A DNA stretch of 64,000 nt from Mycobacterium sp. WUMAC-067 (GCF_020217485.1 NZ_JAEKMI010000024.1:17983-81982), one strand, 5' to 3'. Positions 1 through 8,633 are shown, counted from the stretch's first letter. The notes: a model not told the origin generated them from the sequence alone. Translations and numbers: made by a program.

Positions 1-462
1 GAGCAGGCTGCGCGGCCCGTACAGGTCGGCGAGCACGGCGTCGAGCGCCCGGGACCGCTGCAGCAGCCCCGCCTCGAGCACCTCCCAGTCCGCCGCGGAT
101 AGCACGATCGGCAGGGTGTCCAGCTGCCAGGGCCTCGGCTCCTGGCCGCGGCCGCCGGGTTCGACGGCCGTGTAGGTGATGCCGTCGTTGTCGATCAGGC
201 CGTGCACCACCGAGCGCAGCCGGTCCAGCCCGGCGCGGCCGCGCTCCGCGATCGCGTCGGCCACCTCGGCCCACGCGGGGCGCACGTTGCCGTCGCGGTC
301 GACGAATTCGTCGTAGCCGCTCGCCGGGCCGTGCCGCAGATCGAAGAGGGCTTCCTGGGCCCGGGCGGCGCGGTAGCCGGCCAGCAACCGGTCCGCGTCG
401 TAGCGGCCGCCGGCGCCGGGCGAGGCCGCACCGGTGCCGAATGTCATGTCCGCAAACGCCAT
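1..462 (-). CDS. Circularly permuted ATP-grasp protein, N-terminal part (cut by window edge)
   Basis: The reading frame stays open from the start to base 1, so only about the first 154 residues are present. They read YDEFVDRDGNVRPAW, then GITYTAV, then LPIVLSAADWEVLEAGL and RSRALDAVLADLYGPRSLL. That order is the N-terminus of the circularly permuted ATP-grasp family (DUF404/DUF407, like Rv2567), which is usually encoded beside alpha-E and transglutaminase-like proteins and is thought to make peptide-type bonds on unknown substrates. The ATP-binding core lies outside the window. ATG codons occur at 462 and, five codons later, at 447. I prefer 462 because a TACCGT -10 element lies 9 bases upstream, which would give a near-leaderless message. 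The gene diverges from nothing to its right; the next gene is also on the minus strand. Confidence 0.8.
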   Translation of the reverse strand, partial: MAFADMTFGTGAASPGAGGRYDADRLLAGYRAARAQEALFDLRHGPASGYDEFVDRDGNVRPAWAEVADAIAERGRAGLDRLRSVVHGLIDNDGITYTAVEPGGRGQEPRPWQLDTLPIVLSAADWEVLEAGLLQRSRALDAVLADLYGPRSLL

Positions 463-471
463 TACTGCTGC

Positions 472-477
472 ACGGTA
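472..477 (-). promoter_or_regulatory. Predicted -10 (TACCGT) for the ATP-grasp gene
   Basis: TACCGT (TANNNT) on the minus strand ends 9 bases before the ATG at 462. A start point 6-7 bases below it would leave a leader of only 2-3 bases. No Shine-Dalgarno sequence is visible before that ATG. Confidence 0.4.
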
Positions 478-517
478 CGCACGCGGCACAGGCCCAGGAG
501 GCCCGGCGCGCCGGGCG

Positions 518-1483
518 TTATGCCGGAGCCGGGCCGGGTTGGTAGCCCGCCTGCTGCGGCGGGGCGACCTGCCCGCCGGAGAACTTGCGGTAGGCGTAAA
601 TCCCGATCAGGGAGGCGACCGGGGCCGCCACCAGCAGCCCGACGCCGCACGCCAGCGCACCCACCACGAACAGGGCCAGCTCGACCAGCCAGACCAGCAG
701 GGCGTTGCCGAAGTTCGCGGTGACGGTGGAGAAGCTGGAGGTCAGCGCCTTGATGGGTTGCTCCGACCGATCGATGGCGAACGGGATGGTGAACTGGGCG
801 AAGATGCCCAGGATCAGGCCCGGCAGGAAGCACAGCGCCGAGGCGATCGAGGTGAGGATGCCGACCAGCAGCGCGGCCAGGAACACCATGCCGAAGTTGC
901 GCGGCTTGAAGAAGCTCCCGATCGTCACCGGGCGCCCGTCGGCCAGATCCAGGCAGCCGGACAGGAACGCGGATTGGGCGAACGCGCCCACGAGGTACGC
1001 GACCAGGTAGCCGAGGATCAGCAGCGTCATTCCGCCGCCGTTGAGGTTCGCCGTGAAGGTGAAGTAGTCGTCGTCGGAGCCGCTCGTCGTCGTGCCCACG
1101 CTTTGGCTCAGGCCGACCATGGCCGAGGCGGCGCCGATCAGCAGCCCGTAGACCAGAGCCGGAACGATCAGTGCCACCGGGTTTTTGGTGAATGCGTTCC
1201 AGGCCCAGCCGAACGCGTAACCGATGCTGAACGCCGGCGTGGGCGGGCCGCCGTAGCCGGGTGGGGGTCCGTAGCCGGGAGGCGGTGCGCCGTAGCCCGG
1301 GGGCGGCCCGTAGCCCGGGGGTGGGCCGTAACCCGGAGGCGGAGCGCCGTAACCCGGGGGTGGGCCGTACCCCGGGGGCGGCGGGGGTGGTGCGCCGTAA
1401 CCGGGCGGTGGGGGATAGCCGGGAGGATTCTCGCTACCGCCCTGAGGGTCCGGCGGGCCTGAATATTCGGGGGGTTGGCTCAT
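518..1483 (-). CDS. Proline/glycine-rich membrane protein (Rv2560-like)
   Basis: A 321-residue protein. Residues 1 to about 95 are a low-complexity cytoplasmic-type arm built from PPPGYG and APPPGYG units. The rest is hydrophobic with about five or six membrane segments, in the arrangement seen in mycobacterial Rv2560 and in other actinobacterial proteins of the type PPPGYG-arm plus membrane core. The function is not known. I chose the ATG at 1483 (MSQPPEYSG) because it is preceded by AAGGAC at a suitable spacing; a longer open frame to 1543 lacks the family look. The gene is divergent from rarA. Confidence 0.85.
   Translation of the reverse strand: MSQPPEYSGPPDPQGGSENPPGYPPPPGYGAPPPPPPGYGPPPGYGAPPPGYGPPPGYGPPPGYGAPPPGYGPPPGYGGPPTPAFSIGYAFGWAWNAFTKNPVALIVPALVYGLLIGAASAMVGLSQSVGTTTSGSDDDYFTFTANLNGGGMTLLILGYLVAYLVGAFAQSAFLSGCLDLADGRPVTIGSFFKPRNFGMVFLAALLVGILTSIASALCFLPGLILGIFAQFTIPFAIDRSEQPIKALTSSFSTVTANFGNALLVWLVELALFVVGALACGVGLLVAAPVASLIGIYAYRKFSGGQVAPPQQAGYQPGPAPA
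1255..1430 (-). repeat. GC-rich tandem repeat encoding (A)PPPGYG units
   Basis: Degenerate 18/21-base units, about eight to ten copies, each encoding GYGPPP or GYGAPPP. Such in-frame repeats can change copy number by slippage without breaking the reading frame. It lies wholly inside the Pro/Gly-rich membrane protein gene. Confidence 0.75.
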
Positions 1484-1601
1484 GTCCGTCCTTGCTATCC
1501 GGAGAGGAACGCGCGCTGAACTTGGCAAACCGGAACTTAGCAAAGATGCGGCCGGGGCGCGCGGGTCGCCGGGGCCGGCGCGGACGTCCGCCCGTCGTGG
1601 T

Positions 1602-2957
1602 ATGCCTGAAGCCGTGTCCGACGGTCTGTTTGACCTGCCCGGCGCGCCGCGGCCAGACGATCATGGCTTGGGCGTGTCGAGTGGCTCGCCCCTGGCCGTC
1701 CGCATGCGTCCGGCGTCGCTGGACGAGGTGGTCGGGCAGGACCACCTGCTGGCGCCCGGGTCACCGCTGCGCCGCCTCGTCGAGGGCTCCGGCGTGGCGT
1801 CGGCCATCCTGTACGGGCCGCCCGGCAGCGGCAAGACCACGCTGGCCGCGCTGATCTCACAGGCGACCGGCCGCCGGTTCGAGGCGCTCTCGGCGTTGTC
1901 GGCCGGCGTGAAAGACGTTCGGGCGGTGATCGAAAAGGCGCGAACCGCGCTCCTTCGTGGTGAGCAGACGGTGCTGTTCATCGACGAGGTGCACCGGTTC
2001 TCCAAGACCCAACAGGACGCGCTGCTGTCCGCGGTGGAGAACCGGGTGGTGCTGCTGGTGGCGGCGACCACGGAGAACCCGTCGTTCTCGGTGGTGGCGC
2101 CGCTGCTGTCCCGCTCGCTGATCCTGCAGTTGCGGCCGCTGAGCGCCGACGACATCCGCACCGTCGTGCAGCGCGCGATCGACGACCCGCGCGGCCTGGG
2201 TGGGCAGGTCGCGGTCGCGCCCGAGGCCGTCGACCTGCTGGTGCGGTTGGCCGCGGGTGACGCGCGGCGCGCGCTGACGGCGCTGGAGGTCGCCGCCGAG
2301 GCGGTGCCACCCGACGGCGAGCTGACGGTCACCGCCATCGAGCAGTCCCTCGACGAAGCCGCTGTGCGCTACGACCGCGACGGCGATCAGCACTACGACG
2401 TCATCAGCGCCTTCATCAAGTCGGTGCGCGGCTCGGACGTCGACGCCGCGCTGCACTACCTGGCCCGCATGCTCGTCGCCGGGGAGGATCCGCGGTTCGT
2501 CGCGCGCCGGCTGATGATCCTGGCCAGCGAGGACATCGGCATGGCGGACCCGACCGCGCTGCAGGTGGCGGTCGCGGCGGCGCAGACGGTGGCGCTGATC
2601 GGCCTGCCCGAGGCCCAGCTCACGTTGGCGCACTGCACGATTCACCTGGCCACCGCGCCCAAGTCGAACGCGGTCACCACGGCACTGGGAGCGGCGATGG
2701 CCGACATCAGGGCGGGCAAGGCCGGCCTCGTGCCGCCCCATCTGCGCGACGGCCACTATTCGGGCGCCCAGGCGCTGGGCAATGCGCAGGGCTACAAATA
2801 CTCCCACGACGAGCCGGATGGTGTTGCGGCGCAACAGTATCCGCCCGACGAGCTGGTGGGCACCGACTACTATCGGCCCACCGGCCGGGGCTTCGAGCGC
2901 GACATGGCGGGTCGGCTGGAGCGGCTGCGCGCGATCATCCGTAGGAAACGGGGGTGA
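1602..2957 (+). CDS. rarA: Replication-associated recombination ATPase RarA/MgsA
   Basis: 451 residues, matching the length of Rv2559c. It is an AAA+ ATPase of the clamp-loader clade that acts on stalled forks and single-stranded DNA gaps. Walker A is GPPGSGKT at residues 72-79 and Walker B is LFIDEVHRF around residues 125-133. The C-terminal tetramerisation part carries the family stretches DQHYDVISAFIKSVRGSD and HYSGAQALGNAQGYKYSHD. The open frame extends upstream to 1482 but that part overlaps the divergent gene and is not conserved in my memory of the family. I take ATG 1602; GTG 1614 (VSDGLFDLPG) is a close alternative. Confidence 0.93.
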   Translation: MPEAVSDGLFDLPGAPRPDDHGLGVSSGSPLAVRMRPASLDEVVGQDHLLAPGSPLRRLVEGSGVASAILYGPPGSGKTTLAALISQATGRRFEALSALSAGVKDVRAVIEKARTALLRGEQTVLFIDEVHRFSKTQQDALLSAVENRVVLLVAATTENPSFSVVAPLLSRSLILQLRPLSADDIRTVVQRAIDDPRGLGGQVAVAPEAVDLLVRLAAGDARRALTALEVAAEAVPPDGELTVTAIEQSLDEAAVRYDRDGDQHYDVISAFIKSVRGSDVDAALHYLARMLVAGEDPRFVARRLMILASEDIGMADPTALQVAVAAAQTVALIGLPEAQLTLAHCTIHLATAPKSNAVTTALGAAMADIRAGKAGLVPPHLRDGHYSGAQALGNAQGYKYSHDEPDGVAAQQYPPDELVGTDYYRPTGRGFERDMAGRLERLRAIIRRKRG

Positions 2958-2964
2958 GGAAGGA

Positions 2965-3300
2965 ATGAAAACCTTCACCGACGAGGAGATGGGCCAACTG
3001 CTGCCCACCGCCAAGCAATACAGCGTCGTCATCCTCAAGCGCGGCCCGAGGTTCGGGGACGAGTCGTCAGCGGAGATCATCTGGGAGCACGGCCGGCGCA
3101 ACTTCGGACTGCGTGACGACGGCGTCCTCGCGGTGGTGCTGCCGGTCGCCGACGAGTCCGACGTCTGCGGCATCGGTGTTTTCGCCGCGAGCCTCGACGA
3201 GACCGCGGCCCTCATGGCCGACGACCCGGGAGTGGCGGCGGGGGTGTTCGTCTACCAGGTGCACGCCTGCCGGGGCTTCCCCGGCGACGCGCTGCCCTGA
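2965..3300 (+). CDS. Small YCII-like protein of unknown function
   Basis: 111 residues (MKTFTDEEMGQLLP...). The pattern of an N-terminal strand VVILKRGP, a central DGVLAVVLPV strand and a late short DDPGVAAGVFVYQVH stretch resembles the dimeric alpha-beta barrel of YCII-related proteins, but I see no certain catalytic residue. The start is well supported: GAGGAAGGA sits just before ATG 2965. It begins 8 bases after rarA and is probably co-transcribed with it. It is convergent with the paralogue pair on the other strand. Confidence 0.75.
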   Translation: MKTFTDEEMGQLLPTAKQYSVVILKRGPRFGDESSAEIIWEHGRRNFGLRDDGVLAVVLPVADESDVCGIGVFAASLDETAALMADDPGVAAGVFVYQVHACRGFPGDALP

Positions 3301-3316
3301 CCCGCGGCGCCGGCGC

Positions 3317-3940
3317 TCAGACCAGCTCGGGCACCCGCAGGTGGGCGATCGCCAGCTCGAATTCGGCGACGTCGATCACCTCGGCCCCCAGCTCGCGGAC
3401 GCGCCTACTGCGCAGCTCGGTGGCCCGGTCGCGGTTGCGGGCCATCGCGTCCATCGAGTCGAACGTCGAGCAGGTCACCGCGCGGCGGCAGGCGGGGTGG
3501 TCGACCAGCAGGCTGGCGCTGCAGAACCCGTCGAGGTCCTCCATCTCGGGCAGCACCGCCATCCGGTAGAAGTCCAGGGAGCGGCTCAGCTGATCCGGCA
3601 CCACCTTGAGCCAGGTGGCGCGCACGCAGGCGCCCTGGCGGGAGGGGTGGTCGCGGTGCAGCAGGGCGATGTCCCATTCCTCGACCCGGGCGCTGCCGTC
3701 GAACATCAGCGCGGCCCGGTCACGGATGGGCGCGACCCGCTCGGCGCTGCCGCGCATCGCCTCGATGGTCTCCCACGAACTGGTGGCGATGCAGGTGCCG
3801 GACTGCCGGTCGACCAACAGCGACAGCCCCAACCACCCGTCGATCTCCTTGAGGGCGGGCATGACGACATCGCGAACGTGCGCAATCCCGATGTCGACCG
3901 ACAGCGGCTGCGCCTGGATGGTGGTGGAGCGTGCGTACAC
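3317..3940 (-). CDS. Starvation-type conserved protein, Rv2557-like paralogue A
   Basis: 207 residues from GTG 3940 (VYARSTTIQAQPLSVD...). It is an internal duplication of a roughly 100-residue ferredoxin-like (ABM-type) unit: both halves contain a GFCSASLLVD or LGLSLLVDR strand followed by a CATSSWE or CSTFDSM stretch. Rv2557 and Rv2558 of M. tuberculosis are its relatives and are remembered as strongly induced by nutrient starvation; the biochemical role is unknown. The start is set by GGAAGGGG 6 bases upstream. A longer frame runs to 4081, but in this copy it reads through the conserved leader in a different frame from the neighbour's leader, so I reject the extension. Confidence 0.8.
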   Translation of the reverse strand: MYARSTTIQAQPLSVDIGIAHVRDVVMPALKEIDGWLGLSLLVDRQSGTCIATSSWETIEAMRGSAERVAPIRDRAALMFDGSARVEEWDIALLHRDHPSRQGACVRATWLKVVPDQLSRSLDFYRMAVLPEMEDLDGFCSASLLVDHPACRRAVTCSTFDSMDAMARNRDRATELRSRRVRELGAEVIDVAEFELAIAHLRVPELV

Positions 3941-3959
3941 GGTCGACCCCTTCCATATC

Positions 3960-3985
3960 GGGGCGGCGCCCCGGTGGCGCCACCG
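3960..3985 (-). promoter_or_regulatory. Palindromic leader element, copy A
   Basis: The minus strand reads CCGGTGGCGCCACCGG, a perfect 16-base palindrome, followed by GGCGCCGCCCC. The same element lies before paralogue B. On the upstream side both copies also share GGAGGAAGGTA and a CATTGCGG-type block. It could be an operator or an mRNA hairpin in the leader. Confidence 0.5.
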
Positions 3986-4093
3986 GTCCCACCCGCTACC
4001 TTCCTCCTGCCGGTAGCGCGCCGCAATGCTTTCGGGGCGCAGATCGGCGACCGGCCGAATGCCTGGTTCGGCCGGTCCCACCGCCCATCTCGA

Positions 4094-4765
4094 TCAGACC
4101 AGCTCGGGCACCCGGAGGTGCGCCAGCGCCAGCTCGAACTCGCATTCATCGAGTTCCTCGGCGCGCGCCTCTTGCATCGAGGAGCTCTTCAGCGCGGTTG
4201 CCTGCTCCCTGTTGCGTTCCATCGCCTCGATGCTGTCGAACGTCGCCGAGGACACGGCGCGCCCGGAGGCGCGGTCGATCAGAAGGCTCGCACTGCAGAA
4301 CCCGTCGAGGCCTTCGAGCTGGGGCAGGACGGACGACTTGTAGTACTCGATCCCTTGGTCCATGGTCTCCGGCGGCACCTCGACCCACGTCGCTCGCACG
4401 CCCGCACCGTCAGGCGCGCGGTGGTCGCGATGCAGCACCGCGATCTCCCACTGCTCGACGTTCGCCGTGCCCTCGAACATTTCTGCCGCCCGATCGCGGA
4501 TGCCCGTCACGGCTTCACCGCTGGCGCGCATGGACTCGTCGCTCTCCCAGGCGGTGGTGGCGATGCACCGGCCGGAGCGACGATCGACCAATAGGGACAG
4601 CCCGATGCACCCCGGCATACCGTGCAGCGCGGGCATGACCTCATCGCGAACATGCGCAAGTCCGGCGTCGATGGACGAGGGTTGCGCCTGAATTGTGGTA
4701 GAGCGCGCGTACACGATCCACCCCCTCTTTGTTCGGGGCAGCGCCCCGGTGGCGCCACCGGTCAT
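4094..4765 (-). CDS. Starvation-type conserved protein, Rv2558-like paralogue B
   Basis: 223 residues from ATG 4765 (MTGGATGALPRT...), or 206 from GTG 4714 (VYARSTTIQAQPSSID). The body aligns along its whole length with paralogue A at roughly 60 percent identity by eye, including GFCSASLL, the ending LAHLRVPELV and the paired half-domains. ATG 4765 has GGAGGAAGG upstream. GTG 4714 also has GAGGGGG upstream, and it is the equivalent of the only good start in paralogue A. The N-terminal MTGGATGALPR is simply the conserved leader palindrome read in frame, so the shorter form may be the true protein. Confidence 0.8.
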   Translation of the reverse strand: MTGGATGALPRTKRGWIVYARSTTIQAQPSSIDAGLAHVRDEVMPALHGMPGCIGLSLLVDRRSGRCIATTAWESDESMRASGEAVTGIRDRAAEMFEGTANVEQWEIAVLHRDHRAPDGAGVRATWVEVPPETMDQGIEYYKSSVLPQLEGLDGFCSASLLIDRASGRAVSSATFDSIEAMERNREQATALKSSSMQEARAEELDECEFELALAHLRVPELV

Positions 4766-4768
4766 GAA
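4732..4768 (-). promoter_or_regulatory. Palindromic leader element, copy B
   Basis: The second copy of the CCGGTGGCGCCACCGG palindrome with flanking GGGGCGCTGCCCC. From the palindrome to the GTG start there are 45 bases here and 44 in copy A, so the two are not in the same reading frame. That favours a regulatory over a coding role. Confidence 0.5.
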
Positions 4769-4854
4769 TTACCTTCCTCCGGCGGGTTGCGCCCCGCAAT
4801 GCCCAAATGTGGTCGCGCTCACAAACGATTGGCTGGTCGGCGGGCCCGCACCGG

Positions 4855-4860
4855 TAGGCT
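4855..4860 (+). promoter_or_regulatory. Predicted leaderless -10 (TAGGCT) for the YjbQ gene
   Basis: TAGGCT is followed by 7 bases and then ATG 4868. This geometry places transcription start on the A of the start codon. No Shine-Dalgarno is present. Confidence 0.5.
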
Positions 4861-4867
4861 GGTCCGG

Positions 4868-5269
4868 ATGCATACCGATGTGTTGGACGTGGACACGTCA
4901 CGCCGCCGCATCGTCGATCTCACCGAGGCGGTGCGCGGGTTCTGCTGGTCGCGCGGGGACGGCCTGTGCAACGTGTTCATCCCGCACGCGACGGCCGGGG
5001 TGGCCATCATCGAGACGGGCGCCGGTTCCGACGACGACCTGGTCGACACGCTGGAACGGCTGCTGCCGCGCGACGACCGGTACCGGCACGCGCACGGCTC
5101 CCAGGGCCACGGCGCCGACCACGTGATGCCCGCGCTCGTCGCGCCGTCGGTGACGGTTCCGGTCTCGGGTGGGGAGCCGATGCTGGGCACCTGGCAAAGC
5201 ATCGTCCTGGTCGACCTGAACCGCGACAACCCGCAACGCTCGGTCCGGCTGAGCTTCCTGGAGGGTTAG
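4868..5269 (+). CDS. YjbQ/UPF0047 family protein (Rv2556c-like)
   Basis: 133 residues, whole family length. It shows the family landmarks FIPHATAGVAIIE near residue 40, the HGSQGHGADHVMPAL histidine cluster near residue 80, and GTWQSIVLVDLNRDNPQRS near the C-terminus. UPF0047 proteins form small beta-rich trimers; some have weak thiamin-phosphate synthase activity, but the physiological role is unsettled. The start at ATG 4868 is supported by a leaderless-type promoter. It precedes alaS with a 130-base gap. Confidence 0.87.
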   Translation: MHTDVLDVDTSRRRIVDLTEAVRGFCWSRGDGLCNVFIPHATAGVAIIETGAGSDDDLVDTLERLLPRDDRYRHAHGSQGHGADHVMPALVAPSVTVPVSGGEPMLGTWQSIVLVDLNRDNPQRSVRLSFLEG

Positions 5270-5399
5270 CGGGCCGGTAGCCGTCGCCACGGAGCAGGTA
5301 CTGTGAGCGGTCGAAATGCGTCGTTAGACGGGCTTCCCATACCCCGGCGAATAGGCTGGGAACAAGACGTCGAAGTAGAAGGAAGAAGCGGACTTCAAA

Positions 5400-8114
5400 G
5401 TGCAGACACACGAGATCAGGAAAAGGTTTCTTGATCATTTCGTGAAGGCGGGCCACACCGAGGTGCCGAGCGCATCGGTGATCCTCGACGACCCCAACCT
5501 GCTGTTCGTCAACGCGGGCATGGTCCAGTTCGTGCCCTACTTCCTGGGCGCGCGCACACCGGAATACTCGACCGCCACCAGCATCCAGAAGTGCATCCGC
5601 ACCCCCGACATCGACGAGGTCGGTATCACCACCCGGCACAACACGTTCTTCCAGATGGCCGGCAATTTCTCGTTCGGCGACTACTTCAAACGCCGCGCGA
5701 TCGAACTGGCGTGGACCCTGCTGACCAACAGCGTCGAGCAGGGCGGCTACGGCCTGGATCCCGAACGAATTTGGGCGACGGTCTATTTCGACGACGACGA
5801 GGCCGTGCAGCTGTGGCGGGAAATCGCCGGACTACCCGAAGAGCGGATCCAGCGCCGCGGCATGGCGGACAACTACTGGTCGATGGGCATCCCCGGGCCG
5901 TGCGGCCCGTCATCGGAGATCTATTACGACCGGGGACCGGAATTCGGGGTCGAGGGCGGCCCGGTGGTCAACGAAGACCGCTACATCGAGATCTGGAACC
6001 TCGTGTTCATGCAGAACGAGCGCGGCGAGGGGACCGGCAAGGAGGACTTCGAAATCCTCGGGCCGTTGCCGCGCAAGAACATTGACACCGGCATGGGTGT
6101 GGAGCGGGTCGCGTTCATCCTGCAGGGCGTGCACAACGTCTACGAGACCGACCTGCTGCGCCCGGTCATCGACGCCGTGGCCGCACGGGCGCCGCGCGGA
6201 TACGGCTTGTCAGGTCCAGAAGGCAACCACGACGACGACGTGCGCTACCGGGTCATCGCCGACCACAGCCGCACCGCCGCCATCCTGATCGGCGACGGCG
6301 TCACTCCCGGCAACGACGGCCGCGGCTACGTGCTGCGCCGGTTGCTGCGCCGGGTGATCCGCTCGGCCAAGCTGCTCGACATCGAGGGCCCCATCGTCGG
6401 CGACCTGATGGCCACCGTGCGCGACGCGATGGGCCCCTCATATCCGGAACTCGTCGCCGATTTCGACCGGATCAGGCGCATCGCCGTCGCCGAGGAGACC
6501 GCGTTCAACCGCACCTTGGCGGCGGGATCGAAGCTGTTCGACGAGGTCGCCGGAACCACCAAAGCCGCAGGAGCGAAGGCGATTTCGGGTTCGGACGCCT
6601 TCACCCTGCACGACACCTACGGGTTCCCGATCGAGCTCACGCTGGAGATGGCCTCCGAGGCCGGCCTGCAGGTCGACGAGGTCGGCTTCCGGGAGCTGAT
6701 GGCCGAACAGCGCCGCCGCGCCAAGGCCGACGCCGCCGCCCGCAAGCACGCGCACGCGGACCTGACCGCGTACCGCGAACTGGTCGACGCCGGCCCCACC
6801 GAGTTCACCGGCTTCGACGAATTGACTTCCGAGGCAAGGATTTTGGGAATCTTCGTCGACGGGAAGCGGGTGCCGGTTGTCACGCACGGCGCCGAGGGGG
6901 TCGATCGCGTCGAACTCGTGCTGGACCGCACCCCGCTCTACGCCGAGGCCGGCGGCCAGATCGCCGACGAGGGCACCATCAGCGGGACGGGCGCCGGCGG
7001 AAGCGCCCGCGCCGCGGTCACCGACGTGCAGAAGATCGCCAAAACCCTGTGGGTGCACCGGGTCAACGTCGAGTCCGGGGAATTCGTGGAGGGCGACACC
7101 GTCATCGCCGCGGTCGACCCGCAATGGCGGCGGGGCGCCACCCAGGGCCACTCGGGAACCCACATGGTGCACGCGGCGCTGCGACAAGTGCTGGGCCCCA
7201 ACGCCGTTCAGGCCGGATCGCTGAACCGGCCGGGATATCTGCGCTTCGACTTCAACTGGCAAGGCGCCCTGTCCGACGAGCAGCGCACCCAGATCGAAGA
7301 GGTGACCAACCAGGCCGTGCAGGCCGACTTCGAGGTGCACACGTTCACCGAGCAGCTCGAGAAGGCCAAGGCGATGGGGGCGATCGCGATGTTCGGCGAA
7401 CGCTATCCCGACGAGGTGCGGGTGGTGGAGATCGGCGGGCCCTTCTCGCTGGAGCTGTGCGGCGGCACCCACGTGCACAACTCCGCGCAGATCGGGCCGG
7501 TGACGATCCTGGGCGAATCCTCGGTCGGTTCCGGGGTGCGCCGGGTGGAGGCCTACGTCGGGCTGGAGTCCTTCCGGCACCTGGCCAAGGAACGCGCGCT
7601 GATGGCCGGGCTGGCGTCGTCGCTGAAGGTGCCGTCCGACGAGGTGCCCGCCCGGGTGGCCAATCTGGTGGAGCGTCTCAAGGCGGCGGAGAAGGAACTC
7701 GAGCGCGCCCGGCTGGCCGGCGCGAAGGCCGCCGCCACCGACGCCGCGGCGGGCGCGGAGCGCATCGGTAACGTCCGGGTGGTGGCGCAGCGCATGTCCG
7801 GCGGAATGACGGCGGCCGACCTGCGCTCGCTGGTCGGCGACATCCGCGGCAAGCTGGGCAGCGATCCCGCGGTGGTCGCGCTGATCGCCGAGGGCGAAAA
7901 CGGAAGCGTGCCGTATGCGGTCGCGGCCAACCAGGCCGCCCACGATCTGGGCCTTCGCGCCAACGACCTGGTCAAGCAGCTGGCCGCGGCGGTCGACGGC
8001 CGCGGCGGCGGCAAGGCGGACCTGGCGCAGGGCTCCGGCAAGGACGCGGCCGGCATCGACGCCGCCCTCGATGCGATCCGCTCCGAGATCGCCGCGATAG
8101 CGCGGGTCGGTTGA
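5400..8114 (+). CDS. alaS: Alanyl-tRNA synthetase
   Basis: 904 residues, the same length as Rv2555c. It charges tRNA-Ala in the cytosol. The class II catalytic core covers about residues 1-250 (THEIRKRFLDHFVKAGHTEVPS, then NTFFQMAGNFSFGDYFK as motif 2). The editing domain carries the metal ligands HSGTH at 584-588 and CGGTH at 687-691, and the C-terminal DHHA1-type oligomerisation and tRNA-binding domain includes a poly-Gly GRGGGKADLAQGSG. The start is GTG 5400 with a weak GGAAGAAG well upstream. It is the first gene of a tight alaS-ruvX-mltG-aroE run. Confidence 0.97.
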   Translation: MQTHEIRKRFLDHFVKAGHTEVPSASVILDDPNLLFVNAGMVQFVPYFLGARTPEYSTATSIQKCIRTPDIDEVGITTRHNTFFQMAGNFSFGDYFKRRAIELAWTLLTNSVEQGGYGLDPERIWATVYFDDDEAVQLWREIAGLPEERIQRRGMADNYWSMGIPGPCGPSSEIYYDRGPEFGVEGGPVVNEDRYIEIWNLVFMQNERGEGTGKEDFEILGPLPRKNIDTGMGVERVAFILQGVHNVYETDLLRPVIDAVAARAPRGYGLSGPEGNHDDDVRYRVIADHSRTAAILIGDGVTPGNDGRGYVLRRLLRRVIRSAKLLDIEGPIVGDLMATVRDAMGPSYPELVADFDRIRRIAVAEETAFNRTLAAGSKLFDEVAGTTKAAGAKAISGSDAFTLHDTYGFPIELTLEMASEAGLQVDEVGFRELMAEQRRRAKADAAARKHAHADLTAYRELVDAGPTEFTGFDELTSEARILGIFVDGKRVPVVTHGAEGVDRVELVLDRTPLYAEAGGQIADEGTISGTGAGGSARAAVTDVQKIAKTLWVHRVNVESGEFVEGDTVIAAVDPQWRRGATQGHSGTHMVHAALRQVLGPNAVQAGSLNRPGYLRFDFNWQGALSDEQRTQIEEVTNQAVQADFEVHTFTEQLEKAKAMGAIAMFGERYPDEVRVVEIGGPFSLELCGGTHVHNSAQIGPVTILGESSVGSGVRRVEAYVGLESFRHLAKERALMAGLASSLKVPSDEVPARVANLVERLKAAEKELERARLAGAKAAATDAAAGAERIGNVRVVAQRMSGGMTAADLRSLVGDIRGKLGSDPAVVALIAEGENGSVPYAVAANQAAHDLGLRANDLVKQLAAAVDGRGGGKADLAQGSGKDAAGIDAALDAIRSEIAAIARVG

Positions 8115-8633
8115 GTGGTTTCCGCACAGCACCGCGCGCCCGACCGGCCCGGCGATCCTGACCAGGACCCCGGGCGGGGCCGCCGGCTCGGCGTCGACGT
8201 GGGCAGCGTGCGCATCGGCGTGGCCTGCAGCGACCCCGACGCCATCCTGGCCACCCCGGTGGAGACCGTGCGCCGCGACCGCTCCGGCAAACACCTGCGG
8301 CGGCTGGCGGCGCTGGTCGCCGAACTCGAGGCGGTCGAGGTGGTCGTCGGGCTGCCGCGCACGCTGGCCGACCGGACCGGCCCGTCCGCGATCGACGCGA
8401 TCGAGCTGGCCGACGCGCTGGCTGACCGCATCGCACCCACGCCCGTGCGGCTGGCCGACGAGCGGCTCACCACGGTGACCGCGCAGCGATCGCTGCGCGC
8501 GGCCGGGGTGCGGGCCAAACAGCAGCGGGCGGTGATCGATCAGGCGGCCGCGGTGGCCATCCTGCAGAGTTGGTTGGATCAACGCCGCGCGACCCTGACG
8601 GGACCGGTGGCGGGGGAGCGCACCGATGGTTGA
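8115..8633 (+). CDS. ruvX: Putative pre-16S rRNA nuclease / Holliday junction resolvase YqgF
   Basis: 172 residues with an RNase H-like fold. GVDVGSVRIGVACSD holds the first catalytic Asp, VVVGLPRTL the middle strand and DERLTTVTAQ the late acidic pair, with a final DQAAAVAILQSWL. The family matures the 5' end of 16S rRNA in E. coli and was earlier proposed to be a resolvase. The GTG start directly follows the alaS stop, so translation is probably coupled. The first 25 residues form a Pro/Asp-rich extension typical of mycobacterial copies. Confidence 0.92.
   Translation: MVSAQHRAPDRPGDPDQDPGRGRRLGVDVGSVRIGVACSDPDAILATPVETVRRDRSGKHLRRLAALVAELEAVEVVVGLPRTLADRTGPSAIDAIELADALADRIAPTPVRLADERLTTVTAQRSLRAAGVRAKQQRAVIDQAAAVAILQSWLDQRRATLTGPVAGERTDG

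Noticed and set aside
4732..4768. Palindromes before the Rv2557-type genes as transposon ends
   Set aside because: They are in direct orientation relative to the genes, there is no transposase between them and no target duplication; gene-plus-leader duplication explains them.
5270..5399. T-box leader before alaS
   Set aside because: The 130 bases are too short and lack the T-box sequence and a terminator; mycobacterial T-boxes are known mainly for ileS.
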